Assembly: GCF_025665335.1 (NCBI RefSeq)
Contig: NZ_CP106869.1
Coordinates: 1,948,501 to 2,012,500, forward strand
Direction: 5' to 3'
Length of the DNA: 64,000 nt
Origin: Xanthomonas sp. AM6
GTDB lineage: Bacteria; Pseudomonadota; Gammaproteobacteria; Xanthomonadales; Xanthomonadaceae
In this document: positions 1-9,623 of the stretch, one piece after another
Layout: every line of letters begins with the position of its first letter
How positions within the stretch are numbered: position 1 is the first letter of the stretch
Program-made: the position numbers and the translations under genes
Notes under the pieces: generated by a model
Database searches by the model: none
Told to the model about the DNA's origin: nothing
The model's input: only the letters and a program-made list of their open reading frames with translations

Positions 1-831
<831 letters not shown>

Positions 832-919
832 GGCGGGCCGCTGCGCCGGCAGCTATTGTTCTTGGGCGCAAGGTGGGCTAAGATTCGCGCCCCTGCAGCG
901 GTATGGCCGCAGCAGCGAT

Positions 920-994
920 GGGCGGTTAGCTCAGCGGTAGAGCACTACCTTGACATGGTAGGGGTCACAGGTTCGAACCCTGTACCGCCCACCA
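920..994 (+). tRNA. tRNA-Val (GAC)
   Basis: The cloverleaf can be folded by eye. The acceptor stem pairs GGGCGGT (920-926) with ACCGCCC (984-990), followed by discriminator A and an encoded CCA (992-994). The D arm contains GCTCAGCGGTAGAGC. The anticodon stem CTACC/GGTAG encloses the loop TTGACAT, which gives anticodon GAC (valine). The T arm is ACAGG-TTCGAAC-CCTGT. A rho-independent terminator follows 35 nt downstream. Confidence 0.97.
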
Positions 995-1028
995 CGACAT
1001 GCAAGCGATGCACTCGTGGAACACGATG

Positions 1029-1052
1029 AAGCCGGCGTCCGCCGGCTTTTTT
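1029..1052 (+). terminator. Rho-independent terminator after tRNA-Val
   Basis: AAGCCGGC (1029-1036) pairs with GCCGGCTT (1041-1048) around a 4-nt loop and is followed by a T run (1047-1052). It separates the tRNA transcript from the downstream small gene and virD4. Confidence 0.85.
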
Positions 1053-1159
1053 GTTGGCCTACGCCCGGCGCGGGCATCGCGTCCCGGCTGGCGGCGGGTG
1101 GCCCTGGCGCCCGGCTTGCTTTAGCATCCAGGCGACGATCAGGCGAGGAGGCCGTGCGC

Positions 1160-1417
1160 ATGATGGAATATCATCATACGATTCAAGTCAAAGGACGCTA
1201 CCAGCTCGTGGCGTTGACGCGCGAACCGGAGTACAGCCCCGACAACGTGGTGGGCTATACGGTGACCACCGAGGGTGGCGCGCGCCTGGATTCGCACGAC
1301 ATGTCCTGGGACGAGGCGCGGGTCTGGATGGACACCCTGGTCGAGCAGGACGGCGGCGGCGTCGGCGTCGAAAAAAAGCCGTCGACGAGCAAGCCGAGCA
1401 CCCGGCGCCGACGCTAG
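1160..1417 (+). CDS. Small hypothetical protein upstream of virD4
   Basis: This encodes 85 aa starting MMEYHHTIQVKG. The start was chosen because GAGGAGG (1145-1151) sits 8 nt before ATG 1160; a second ATG follows at 1163. The protein is soluble-looking, with no signal peptide or membrane segment. It has an acidic central part (DMSWDEARVWMDTLVEQD) and a lysine/serine/arginine-rich end closing in four arginines. I do not recognise the family. It ends 35 nt before virD4 on the same strand, so it may share a transcript with virD4, but nothing in the sequence links it functionally to secretion. Confidence 0.6.
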   Translation: MMEYHHTIQVKGRYQLVALTREPEYSPDNVVGYTVTTEGGARLDSHDMSWDEARVWMDTLVEQDGGGVGVEKKPSTSKPSTRRRR

Positions 1418-1452
1418 AATAGGCGCCAAGGTGGATCAGGGAGGATAGGGGC

Positions 1453-3126
1453 TTGTCGAATCGTAAGATCGTTGCGGCCGCAGTGGTGGTCGCACTCACT
1501 GCCGTTGCCGGCTATTTCCTGTCCGGCTACCTGGTGCTGCTGCTGCTCAAGCTGGACACCCGCCTGTTCGGGCTGGGCACCTACTACGAATACGTGCATG
1601 CCATCGGCTTGCCGCAGGTCGCGCCGTTCGTCGGCAAGATCAAGTGGGCGGGCTACCTGGGCTTCGGCTTGCCGGGGTTGCTGTGCCTGCTGACGCTGGT
1701 GCTGATGTTCAAGCCGCGCAAGCAGGCCCTGCACGGCGACGCCCGTTTCGCCGGCGCCTCCGACCTGGCCAAGCACGGTCTGTTCAAGCAGAGCGGCAAC
1801 GGCATCGTGGTCGGCAAGTTCCGCGGCAAGCTGGTGCGCCTGAGCGGGCAGCAGTTCGTCATCCTGGCCGCGCCCACCCGCTCGGGCAAGGGCGTCGGCG
1901 TGGTGATCCCGAACCTGCTCGAATACCAGGAATCGGTGGTGGTCCTGGACATCAAGCAGGAAAACTTCGACCTCACCAGCGGCTGGCGCGCCAGCCAGGG
2001 GCAGGAGGTCTTCCTGTTCAACCCCTTCGCCGAGGACCGGCGCACCCATCGCTGGAATCCGCTCAGCTACGTCTCCGACGATCCGGCGTTCCGCGTCTCC
2101 GACCTGATGAGTATCGCCGCGATGCTGTATCCGGACGGGTCGGACGACCAGAAATTCTGGGTCAGCCAGGCGCGCAACGCGTTCATGGCGTTCGCGCTGT
2201 ACCTGTTCGAGAACTGGGACGACGAGCGCAACATCGGCTTCCCCGGCGGCCTGGGCACCCCGACGCTGGGCGCGATCTACCGCCTGTCCTCGGGCGACGG
2301 CAGCGACCTGAAGAAATACCTGAAGTCGCTGTCGGAGCGGCGCTTCCTCAGCAGCAACGCCAAGTCGGCGTTCTCCAACATGCTGTCGCAGGCCGAGGAA
2401 ACCTTCGCCTCGATCCTGGGTACGCTGAAGGAGCCGCTCAATGCCTGGATCAATCCGGTGCTCGACGCGGCCACCAGCGACAACGACTTCCTGCTGACCG
2501 ACCTGCGCAAGAAGAAGATGACCATCTACATCGGCATCCAGCCCAACAAGCTGGCCGAGAGCCGCCTGATCATCAACCTGTTCTTCAGCCAGATCATCAA
2601 CCTCAACACCAAGGAACTGCCCAAGAGCAACCCGGCGCTGAAGTACCAATGCCTGCTGCTGATGGACGAGTTCACCGCGATCGGCAAGGTCGACATCATC
2701 GCCTCGGCGGTGTCATACATGGCCGGCTACAATGTGCGCCTTCTGCCGATCATCCAGAGCATGGCGCAGCTGGATGCGACCTATGGCAAGGACGTGTCGC
2801 GCACCATCATCACCAATCATGCGCTGCAGATCCTGTACGCTCCGCGCGAGCAGCAGGATGCCAACGATTACTCGGAAATGCTCGGCTACACCACGTTCCG
2901 CAAGAAGAACGTCACGCGCGGCAAGGACGTGACCCGCAGCGTGTCGGAGGAGAGGAGGGCGCTGATGCTGCCGCAGGAACTGAAGGCGATGGGGAACGAT
3001 CACGAAGTGTTCCTGTACGAGGGCATCCCGCATCCGGTGAAGTGCGACAAGATCAAGTACTACAAGGATCGGCACTTCACTTCGAGGCTGCTGCCCAAGG
3101 TCGATGTGCCGATGCTTTCGCTCTGA
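1453..3126 (+). CDS. virD4: Type IV secretion coupling protein VirD4
   Basis: VirD4 is the hexameric inner-membrane ATPase that recruits substrates to the T4SS. In Xanthomonas it recognises antibacterial effectors through their C-terminal XVIPCD domain (family knowledge). The 557-aa protein has two N-terminal membrane segments (about residues 6-33 and 66-87). Walker A is APTRSGKG (140-147, Lys146) and Walker B is CLLLMDEF (400-407, Asp405-Glu406). The start is TTG at 1453, supported by GGGAGG (1439-1444) about 8 nt upstream; no ATG fits better. It is the first gene of the secretion cluster and is separated from virB7 by 414 nt, so it is probably transcribed on its own. Confidence 0.96.
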   Translation: MSNRKIVAAAVVVALTAVAGYFLSGYLVLLLLKLDTRLFGLGTYYEYVHAIGLPQVAPFVGKIKWAGYLGFGLPGLLCLLTLVLMFKPRKQALHGDARFAGASDLAKHGLFKQSGNGIVVGKFRGKLVRLSGQQFVILAAPTRSGKGVGVVIPNLLEYQESVVVLDIKQENFDLTSGWRASQGQEVFLFNPFAEDRRTHRWNPLSYVSDDPAFRVSDLMSIAAMLYPDGSDDQKFWVSQARNAFMAFALYLFENWDDERNIGFPGGLGTPTLGAIYRLSSGDGSDLKKYLKSLSERRFLSSNAKSAFSNMLSQAEETFASILGTLKEPLNAWINPVLDAATSDNDFLLTDLRKKKMTIYIGIQPNKLAESRLIINLFFSQIINLNTKELPKSNPALKYQCLLLMDEFTAIGKVDIIASAVSYMAGYNVRLLPIIQSMAQLDATYGKDVSRTIITNHALQILYAPREQQDANDYSEMLGYTTFRKKNVTRGKDVTRSVSEERRALMLPQELKAMGNDHEVFLYEGIPHPVKCDKIKYYKDRHFTSRLLPKVDVPMLSL

Positions 3127-3193
3127 GTTAGTGTGATGAATTTCGCAAAATTATCGGCAATCTTGCTGGATTGAACGCTTTTTTACCAAACGC

Positions 3194-3222
3194 TTGACGG
3201 AAGCATTGCGCTGCGGCACATT
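3194..3222 (+). promoter_or_regulatory. Candidate sigma-70-like promoter before virB7
   Basis: The 414-nt gap 3127-3540 between virD4 and virB7 holds no convincing gene. TTGACG (3194-3199) followed after 17 nt by CACATT (3217-3222) is the best -35/-10 pair I can find; the -10 is weak. This would leave a long leader of over 300 nt. In X. citri the T4SS genes are repressed by the regulator CpsR (established knowledge); I cannot point to its site here. Confidence 0.3.
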
Positions 3223-3540
3223 CTCGCGATGCTGGTGCGGGGCAATGGCAATAGGAACAGGGGGCGTGGGTTCTTGCGACACACGCGAGGGTGACATGGA
3301 AAGTTTTGTGGCAAATTCCGTTTTTCTCAGCGCTGAAAGCCTGTCCCTGGACGCCCTTCGTCTTCAGGGGCGCACGCCTGCGCCAGATTCGCGTGGCCGC
3401 GGGCCCTGTCGCCAGGCGCCCATGCCGGCGCAGGCGATGCATCGCGCCGCGCCGTCCGCGTGGCGAAACCCGAAGTTCTCAGGCTGCCGGCCGTGTGCCG
3501 GCCGTCCATCAATACCCGTTTCCGCAATTTAGAGGCTCGC

Positions 3541-3984
3541 GTGAAAAGAACGCATATGTTTCGGCTGATCGCCACTCTGAGCACCGTTGCGCTGTTGGGC
3601 GCCTGTGCGAGTTCGCCGGCGCCTGATTTCCGCGGGAGGTGGAAGCCGGTCAACCGCTTCTCCGAGTCGACGATGGAGATCCCGCTGTATTCCTCGTACG
3701 TGTATCAGGCCGTGCCGATGGACGGCACCCTGAAGACGATGCTCGAGCGCTGGGCCAAGGACTCGAACATGGAACTGGCATACAGCATCCAGTCCGACTA
3801 CACGCTCTACGCGCCGGTAGCGAAGATCAACACCACGAGCATCCAGCAGGCCGTCGCCGAACTCAGCGTGGTCTATGCGCAGGAAGGGGTCACCGTTTCC
3901 GCTGCAGGCAACCGCATCCTGGTGCAGCCGTCTTCTTCGCTGAGCGGGGCCGCGTCGCCGGCCGCCGAGGGCAGCGCGAAGTGA
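3541..3984 (+). CDS. virB7: T4SS outer-membrane lipoprotein VirB7 with C-terminal N0-like domain
   Basis: VirB7 anchors the VirB7-VirB9-VirB10 core complex in the outer membrane. The start is GTG at 3541, with AGAGG about 6 nt upstream; an ATG at 3556 would shorten the signal sequence. The lipobox is LGAC, with the lipidated cysteine at residue 22. The mature part begins with a short linker ending in RGRWKPVNRF, the segment expected to bind VirB9. About 100 residues follow and contain LKTMLERWAKDSNMELAYSI and AVAELSVVYAQEGVTVSA, which fit an N0-type secretin/STN fold. This makes the protein 147 aa, far longer than the ~50-aa VirB7 of Agrobacterium. It is typical of the Xanthomonas system, where the N0 domain forms an extra ring. 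Confidence 0.93.
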   Translation: MKRTHMFRLIATLSTVALLGACASSPAPDFRGRWKPVNRFSESTMEIPLYSSYVYQAVPMDGTLKTMLERWAKDSNMELAYSIQSDYTLYAPVAKINTTSIQQAVAELSVVYAQEGVTVSAAGNRILVQPSSSLSGAASPAAEGSAK

Positions 3985-4047
3985 CTTTACTTCCGGAGGC
4001 CGTTCCTGCGCCTCCGCAGCCACATTACGTAACCCTGGTGAAGTCTG

Positions 4048-5085
4048 ATGTTCGGTAAAAAACCAGTTGAGAGCGAAAGCGTCAACAAGGCGGTCGCAAA
4101 GGCTGTCAACTACGAGATCAGCATCGCTGATCTGGCGCGCCGCAGCGAGCGTCGCGCATGGTGGGTGGCATTCGGCGCGATCGTCATGTGCCTGCTGCTG
4201 GGCGGCGGCTATTACTACATGTTGCCGTTGAAGGAGAAGGTGCCTTACTTGGTGATGGCCGACGCCTACACCGGCACTGCGACGGTCGCCGTCCTGCAGA
4301 ACACTGGTGAAGTGCGCAACATCACCGCAAGCGAGGCGCTGGCCAGGAGCAACGTGTCGCGCTTCATTACGGCTCGCGAGTCCTACGATTTCGAGATGAT
4401 GGGACTCAACGACTGGAATACCGTCTTTGCGATGTCTGAGAAGGACGGGGCTGTTGCCAACGAATACCGGGCGCTGCATGCGCCGAACAATCCGTCTGCG
4501 CCTTATTTCATCTATGGCAAGGTCAGGTCAATTCGAGTCAACATCCTGAGCATCACCTTGCTGGGCGGCGCCGGCAAGCCCTACACCGGTGCCAATGTCC
4601 GTTTCCAGCGCAGCATCTACGACAAGAAGTCGGGGCAGACCACGTTGCTGGACAACCGGTTCGCAATCATGGGTTTCCGTTACAACGGTAACCTGGCCAT
4701 GTCCGACAACCTGCGCATCGAGAATCCGCTCGGTTTCCAGGTGACCGATTACCGCGTCGACACGGACTACGCGTCGATTCCCGCGCCACCGCCGGCCGCG
4801 TTCCAGGCGCCGGCAACCCAGGCGGCGCCGGCAACCCAGGCGGCGCCAGCCACCGCGCCGAACGTGCCCGCCGGCCAGCAGCTCATGCCCGGACAGGTGC
4901 CTGGTCAACCGGTGCCGCAGCCGGCGGCTCCCGGTGCGAATGGGGCGGTGATGCCCGCTCAGCAGCAGGCTCCGGTGATGAACGCTGCGGGCGTGCCCGT
5001 CTACCCAGGCACGCAACCCGCTCCGGTGGCGCCCGCGCCGAACGCTGCACCTCAGAACAATGGCAATGGAGCGAACGTTAGATGA
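4048..5085 (+). CDS. virB8: T4SS inner membrane complex protein VirB8
   Basis: VirB8 is a bitopic inner-membrane protein whose periplasmic NTF2-like domain helps assemble the inner membrane complex. The 345-aa product has a cytoplasmic N-terminus, one membrane helix (about 37-60) and the periplasmic domain (about 70-245). It ends in a Pro/Ala/Gln-rich tail (about 248-345) that includes an 18-bp tandem repeat encoding repeated PATQAA units near 4813-4848. The tail is longer than in classical VirB8 and is low in complexity. The stop codon overlaps the start of virB9 (ATGA), so the two are translationally coupled. Confidence 0.94.
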   Translation: MFGKKPVESESVNKAVAKAVNYEISIADLARRSERRAWWVAFGAIVMCLLLGGGYYYMLPLKEKVPYLVMADAYTGTATVAVLQNTGEVRNITASEALARSNVSRFITARESYDFEMMGLNDWNTVFAMSEKDGAVANEYRALHAPNNPSAPYFIYGKVRSIRVNILSITLLGGAGKPYTGANVRFQRSIYDKKSGQTTLLDNRFAIMGFRYNGNLAMSDNLRIENPLGFQVTDYRVDTDYASIPAPPPAAFQAPATQAAPATQAAPATAPNVPAGQQLMPGQVPGQPVPQPAAPGANGAVMPAQQQAPVMNAAGVPVYPGTQPAPVAPAPNAAPQNNGNGANVR

Positions 5086-5843
5086 GTTTCATGACTAAAA
5101 ACGGCTCGGTGCAGATTGCGCTGCTGGCCTTGGCTTTGGTTGCGCCGCTCGCGTCCGCTCAGGTTGTCCAGCAATACGAGTATGAAGCGGACAAGATCTA
5201 CCAGGTACGTACCGGCCTCGGTATCACGACCCAGGTGGAGCTGAGCCCGAACGAGAAAATCCTCGACTACAGCACCGGTTTCACCAGTGGCTGGGAATTG
5301 AGCCGTCGCGAGAACGTCTTCTATTTGAAGCCGAAGAACGTCGACGTCGATACCAACATGATGATTCGCACCGCGACCCATTCCTATATTCTGGAATTGA
5401 AGGTCGTGGCGACGGATTGGCAGCGGCTGGAGCAGGCCAAGCAGGCCGGCGTCCAGTACAAGGTGACCTTCGTCTATCCGAAGGACACCAGTTTCGCCGC
5501 TGCCAGCGAAGAGGTGAAGGACGAGTCCCAGATCGACACCAGGCTGTCCAAGGACCGGCGCTATTACTTCGACTACGACTACTCGACGCGCTCGAAGCAA
5601 ACGTGGATCGTGCCCAACAGCGTGTACGACGACGGCAAGTTCACCTATATCAAAATGGATCTCACCAGGTTCCCCACCGGTAATTTTCCGGCCGTGTTTG
5701 CCCGCGAGAAGGAAAACGATGAGGATTTCTTGGTCAATACGACGGTCGAGGGCAATACGCTGATCGTCCACGGGACCTATCCTTTCCTGGTTGTCCGCCA
5801 CGGCAAGAATGTTGTCGGCTTGCGTAGGAATAAGCAAAAGTGA
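5082..5843 (+). CDS. virB9: T4SS core complex protein VirB9
   Basis: This 253-aa periplasmic protein forms the core complex with VirB7 and VirB10. It has a Sec signal peptide ending APLASAQ (cleavage near residue 27). The body is beta-rich with the CagX/VirB9 pattern: IYQVRTGLGITTQVEL near the N-terminus and the C-terminal VirB7-binding domain (KQTWIVPNSVYDDGKFTYI). The start ATG at 5082 overlaps the virB8 stop, and the stop overlaps the virB10 GTG start. virB8-9-10 are therefore a tightly coupled unit. Confidence 0.95.
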   Translation: MSFMTKNGSVQIALLALALVAPLASAQVVQQYEYEADKIYQVRTGLGITTQVELSPNEKILDYSTGFTSGWELSRRENVFYLKPKNVDVDTNMMIRTATHSYILELKVVATDWQRLEQAKQAGVQYKVTFVYPKDTSFAAASEEVKDESQIDTRLSKDRRYYFDYDYSTRSKQTWIVPNSVYDDGKFTYIKMDLTRFPTGNFPAVFAREKENDEDFLVNTTVEGNTLIVHGTYPFLVVRHGKNVVGLRRNKQK

Positions 5844-7036
5844 ACTCGAACATACCTCCGTCTGACGAAAATAACGGCCGCACCGACGGCCAGCCTCCTC
5901 GTTCTCCGCAAGGCGGGGAGATCGGCAGCGAAAATCCCTATTTCGCCCGGCAACAGCAAACGGCGGATCCCGATCTCGATGCCAACGAGCCGGTCCTGAG
6001 GTCCAGCGACCTGCAAAAGCTCAACCGCAAGGCGCTGCTGTTCTTGGGCGGCATTGCGTTGTTGTTGATCGTGGCCGTTTTCTGGCTGATCAGTGGAAAT
6101 GACTCGAAAGAGCCGCCACCGAAGCCGCGCCAGGAAGCCGTAGTGGCCCCCGCGCTTCCGCAAACTGCGGCGCCGTTGCCGACGCAACCTGCCGAGCCTG
6201 TGCCTTTGGCGCAAGAGCAGAACCTTCCGCCATTGCCGCCGATGCCAACCGACAACGAGATCCGGACGGCACCTGTTGCGCAGGAGCGGGGGCCGTCGCT
6301 GCTCGATCGGCGCATGGCAGGGCTGCAGGATTCGGCGCCGGCGGGTGGCGGCCAGCCGGGACTGGGCGGCATGCTGCCTCCTGGAGGTCAGCAGCAGCCC
6401 GGGGCAGACCAGGAAGAAGTGACGTCGGCGAAGCCGATCGCCAATCCTGATGGCTTGCTGGTGCGCGGCACCTATATCCGGTGCGTGCTCGAAACGCGGA
6501 TCATCAGCGATTTCGCCGGTTACACGTCTTGCATCATCACGGAGCCGGTGTACTCGATCAATGGCCGGCGTTTGCTGTTGCCGAAGGGTTCCAAGCTGTT
6601 GGGCAAGTACGATTCGGTCGAGCCGACCGGGCCGCGGATGGAGGTTGTCTGGGACCGGATCACCACCCCCACCGGCATCGATGTGACGCTGATGGGGCCC
6701 GGTATCGACAATCTCGGCAGCGCCGGCCACCCGGGCAAGTACAACGCGCATTGGGCCAGCCGCATCTCTTCCGCCTTGATGATCAGCATGCTGAGCGACG
6801 CGTTCAAATGGGCCGCCGCCGAACATGGTCCGGAAACCACCACGGTGGGGCTCAATTCGGGACTGGTGACCGAGCAGCCGTACGAAAGCAACACGGCGCG
6901 GACCGTGCAGCGCATGGCCGACCAGGCGCTGGAGCGCTCGGGTCGTCGTCCTGCCACCGTGACGATCAACCAGGGCACCGTGGTCAACGTCTATGTCGCA
7001 AAAGACGTGGATTTCACTGCCGTGCTTTCCCGCTGA
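5840..7036 (+). CDS. virB10: T4SS core complex protein VirB10
   Basis: VirB10 spans both membranes. This 398-aa protein has a cytoplasmic N-terminus (1-64), one inner-membrane helix (about 65-85), a long proline-rich periplasmic linker (about 92-190) and a C-terminal TrbI-type beta-barrel domain. The barrel contains LVRGTYIRCVLETRI and the conserved core PEGSKLLG-like segment (LLLPKGSKLLGKY), and carries the outer-membrane channel helices near its end. The start is GTG at 5840, inside the virB9 stop (GTGA overlap). Length and order match the family. Confidence 0.95.
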   Translation: MNSNIPPSDENNGRTDGQPPRSPQGGEIGSENPYFARQQQTADPDLDANEPVLRSSDLQKLNRKALLFLGGIALLLIVAVFWLISGNDSKEPPPKPRQEAVVAPALPQTAAPLPTQPAEPVPLAQEQNLPPLPPMPTDNEIRTAPVAQERGPSLLDRRMAGLQDSAPAGGGQPGLGGMLPPGGQQQPGADQEEVTSAKPIANPDGLLVRGTYIRCVLETRIISDFAGYTSCIITEPVYSINGRRLLLPKGSKLLGKYDSVEPTGPRMEVVWDRITTPTGIDVTLMGPGIDNLGSAGHPGKYNAHWASRISSALMISMLSDAFKWAAAEHGPETTTVGLNSGLVTEQPYESNTARTVQRMADQALERSGRRPATVTINQGTVVNVYVAKDVDFTAVLSR

Positions 7037-7054
7037 CGCCGACGAGATAGACAC

Positions 7055-8098
7055 GTGACGCTCGACGACTCGCCGACTGCGCAGATATCCACGGATTTCC
7101 TGGATTACCAGTATTCGGTGCTGGGCATCCTGGACTATCTGAATTCGCCGGAAGTGACGGAAATATGCATCAACCGTCCCGGCGAACTGTATCTGGAGAC
7201 GCTGCGCGGCTGGCAGAAACTGGATATCCCATCGCTGACCTTCGATCGTGCACGCCAGTTCTGTACCGCGGTAGTCAACGAGAGCAATACGGGTCAGCGC
7301 ATCACTGATACCGATCCGGTCGTGTCGCTGACCTTCCCGACCGGACAGCGTGCGCAGTTCGTCATCCCGCCTGCCTGCGATGCGGGCAAGGTGTCGATCA
7401 CGATCCGCTTGCCGTCCAAGCACACCAAGACCCTGGAGCAGTATCAGGAGGATGGATTTTTCCGGGAGATCCTGGAGCAGGAAGCCGGCATCAGCGAGCA
7501 GGATCGCGAATTGCTGGAGTTGCGCAAGCAGCGCAACTATTCGGAGTTTTTCAAGAAGGCCGTTCTGTTCAAGAAGAATGTGGTTGTCGCCGGTGCCACC
7601 GGCAGCGGCAAGACCACGTTCATGAAGTCGCTGGTGAACCATATTCCCAACGAAGAGCGCCTGGTCACCATCGAAGACGCCCGCGAGCTGTTCATCAGTC
7701 AGCCCAATACCGTGCATTTGCTCTACTCGAAAGGCGGACAAAGCGCGAGTAACGTAACGGCAAAGAGCTGCATGGAAGCGTGCCTGCGCATGAAGCCCGA
7801 CCGCATCATCCTGGCCGAGTTGCGCGGCGACGAGTCGTTCTATTTCATCAGAAATTGCGCGTCCGGCCACCCGGGTTCGATCACCAGTTGCCACGCCGGC
7901 AGCATCGGCCAGACCTGGGATCAGCTGGCGCTGATGGTCAAGGCATCGGCGGAAGGTTCGGGGCTTGAGTTCTCGGTCATCAAGCGTCTGCTGATGATGA
8001 CGATCGATATCGTGGTCCATATTAAATCGCATGCGGGGCGTCGCTATATCACGGGTATCGATTTCGATCCGGAGCGCACCCTTCACGGAAGCAAGTGA
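7055..8098 (+). CDS. virB11: T4SS hexameric ATPase VirB11
   Basis: VirB11 is a cytoplasmic traffic ATPase that works with VirB4 and VirD4. The 347-aa protein has an N-terminal domain (1-~150). Its RecA-like domain has Walker A GATGSGKT (180-187, Lys186), the Asp box (RLVTIEDARELFI), Walker B (MKPDRIILAELRGDE) and the His box (GHPGSITSCHAG). The start is GTG at 7055, 18 nt after virB10, with a weak GAGAT ribosome site. It closes the virB7-11 segment; 134 nt follow before virB1. Confidence 0.95.
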   Translation: MTLDDSPTAQISTDFLDYQYSVLGILDYLNSPEVTEICINRPGELYLETLRGWQKLDIPSLTFDRARQFCTAVVNESNTGQRITDTDPVVSLTFPTGQRAQFVIPPACDAGKVSITIRLPSKHTKTLEQYQEDGFFREILEQEAGISEQDRELLELRKQRNYSEFFKKAVLFKKNVVVAGATGSGKTTFMKSLVNHIPNEERLVTIEDARELFISQPNTVHLLYSKGGQSASNVTAKSCMEACLRMKPDRIILAELRGDESFYFIRNCASGHPGSITSCHAGSIGQTWDQLALMVKASAEGSGLEFSVIKRLLMMTIDIVVHIKSHAGRRYITGIDFDPERTLHGSK

Positions 8099-8135
8099 AT
8101 TTGTTCACGAAGGTGATTGCTGAAGCTGTGCCAGA

Positions 8136-8164
8136 TTGACTTTGATTTTCTCTTCAGTCACTAT
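8136..8164 (+). promoter_or_regulatory. Possible internal promoter between virB11 and virB1
   Basis: The 134-nt gap is AT-richer than the genes around it. TTGACT (8136-8141), 17 nt, then CACTAT (8159-8164) gives a good -35 but a poor -10; TATTAA overlaps just downstream. An internal promoter here would let virB1-4 be made separately. Low confidence. Confidence 0.3.
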
Positions 8165-8232
8165 TAATTTGCGTGATCTGTGATTGCATGGTTCTCAGGC
8201 CGGCAATCGACGGATATAGGAGGAACGACGGC

Positions 8233-9144
8233 ATGTTGCCAGGCATGGAACTACTGAGCTGTCCCGAAATGGCGGTTCCGGCTGAAGTGATGCAGCACGT
8301 CGTGCGCGTCGAGTCGTCGCACAATCCGTTCGCGATCGGGGTCGTGGGTGGCCGTCTGGTGCGCCAGCCGCAAAATCTCTCCGAGGCCGTTGCCACGGCG
8401 CGGATGCTCGAGGACAAGGGCTACAACTTCTCTCTTGGCCTGGGCCAGGTCAACCGCTACAACTTGGTCAAGTACGGACTCGACTCGTACGAGAAAGCGT
8501 TCAAGGCGTGCCCCAACCTGCAGGCCGCGTCCAAGATCCTGGCCGAGTGCTACGGCCGATCCGGCGGCAATTGGGGCAAGTCCTTCAGTTGCTATTACTC
8601 GGGCAACTTCGAGACCGGCTACAAGCACGGCTACGTGCAGAAGGTCTATGCATCCATCAATCAAGGCCGGGCCATTGCTGCCGCAGATGCCATCCCGGTC
8701 GTGCCGAACGGGGTGCGTCGTCCGGCGCAGGCCGCCAAGGCGTCCGTCGTGCGCGAACTGGATTCGGTCGTTTCGCGCCGCATCGCCGGTGCCAACCAGC
8801 TTGCCAACGGTTTGGCGGCTCAGTCCCAGTCATCCGCGTACTATCCGGCTGCTGCAACCATGGCGCCGGCTCAGGCATCACTCAATCCCGCTGGTCGCTT
8901 GCCCAATCCCGTGGCGAACGCCTCGGCGCAAGTGGGTCAGGCGGCTGATGCCAATGCAGAACTGTATGTAATACGCCCGACAAGCGCCGGCAAAGGAGTG
9001 GCGGTGCCTGCTGGTGGCGGAGCCGATCCAGCTTCGCAAGCATCTGTGGGCAGGGCTTCGGCCCAGGGTCGCCCCGCAGAGCCGGCCGTCCCAAGCTTGA
9101 ATTCGCCACCGCCGCCCCCCGGCGACGGTGCCTTTGTGTTCTAG
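8233..9144 (+). CDS. virB1: T4SS lytic transglycosylase VirB1
   Basis: VirB1 cleaves peptidoglycan to make room for the secretion channel. The start ATG 8233 is chosen for the strong AGGAGG (8218-8223) 9 nt upstream; the frame also has a GTG at 8173. The SLT fold is clear: the catalytic glutamate lies in RVESSHNP (Glu27), followed by LGLGQVN and the CYGRSGGNWGKSFSCYYSGN region. The last ~150 of 303 residues are a low-complexity Ala/Pro/Ser tail. No Sec signal peptide is visible with either start, although the substrate is periplasmic. Confidence 0.92.
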   Translation: MLPGMELLSCPEMAVPAEVMQHVVRVESSHNPFAIGVVGGRLVRQPQNLSEAVATARMLEDKGYNFSLGLGQVNRYNLVKYGLDSYEKAFKACPNLQAASKILAECYGRSGGNWGKSFSCYYSGNFETGYKHGYVQKVYASINQGRAIAAADAIPVVPNGVRRPAQAAKASVVRELDSVVSRRIAGANQLANGLAAQSQSSAYYPAAATMAPAQASLNPAGRLPNPVANASAQVGQAADANAELYVIRPTSAGKGVAVPAGGGADPASQASVGRASAQGRPAEPAVPSLNSPPPPPGDGAFVF

Positions 9145-9215
9145 CGTAGGGAGCAGCACCGCCATGGGAATGGCGTTTCGATCACAACCCCTCTGTTCCA
9201 ATCAGGAGATACACC

Positions 9216-9623
9216 ATGATGTCCAAGAAGAGCGAAATGACCGCGAATGCCAAGGTTGCCGGCATGGCTGCGCTGAAGGCTGCCATTTTCGTGACCACCT
9301 TGCTGGTTGCCGGTACTGCCATGGCCGGTGGCGGCGGCGCTGACTATGCCGGTACCGACGGCAAGGTCTGCGGCTTCCTGAGCAAGACCAACAACCTGCT
9401 CAACATGGGTTCCGTCGCCGTCGTCACGATTGCAGTCATCATCGCCGGCTACCAGATCGCGTTCGCCCACAAGCGCATTTCCGAAGTCTCTCCGATCCTG
9501 ATCGGTGGCGTGTTGATCGGCGCGGCGGGTCAGCTCGCCAACATGCTGATCGGCGATACCGGCCAGACCTGCAACGCCACCAGCATGCATGTCGTTCAGC
9601 AGGTGATTCAGCACTATGCATAA
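9216..9623 (+). CDS. virB2: T4SS major pilin VirB2
   Basis: VirB2 is the pilin subunit of the T4SS. It is 135 aa with a long signal sequence ending TAMAGG (cleavage near residue 38). Two hydrophobic helices follow (about 64-83 and 92-110), separated by the short basic loop HKRIS. AGGAGAT sits 7 nt before ATG 9216, with a second ATG as codon 2. The mature part has two cysteines (KVCGF and QTCNA). The last codons overlap virB3. Confidence 0.93.
   Translation: MMSKKSEMTANAKVAGMAALKAAIFVTTLLVAGTAMAGGGGADYAGTDGKVCGFLSKTNNLLNMGSVAVVTIAVIIAGYQIAFAHKRISEVSPILIGGVLIGAAGQLANMLIGDTGQTCNATSMHVVQQVIQHYA

Noticed and set aside
1585-1599. Sequence GAATACGTGCATGC in virD4 as a fourth copy of the sugar operator
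   Set aside because: The symmetry is broken, it lies inside a coding region and is unrelated to sugar genes.
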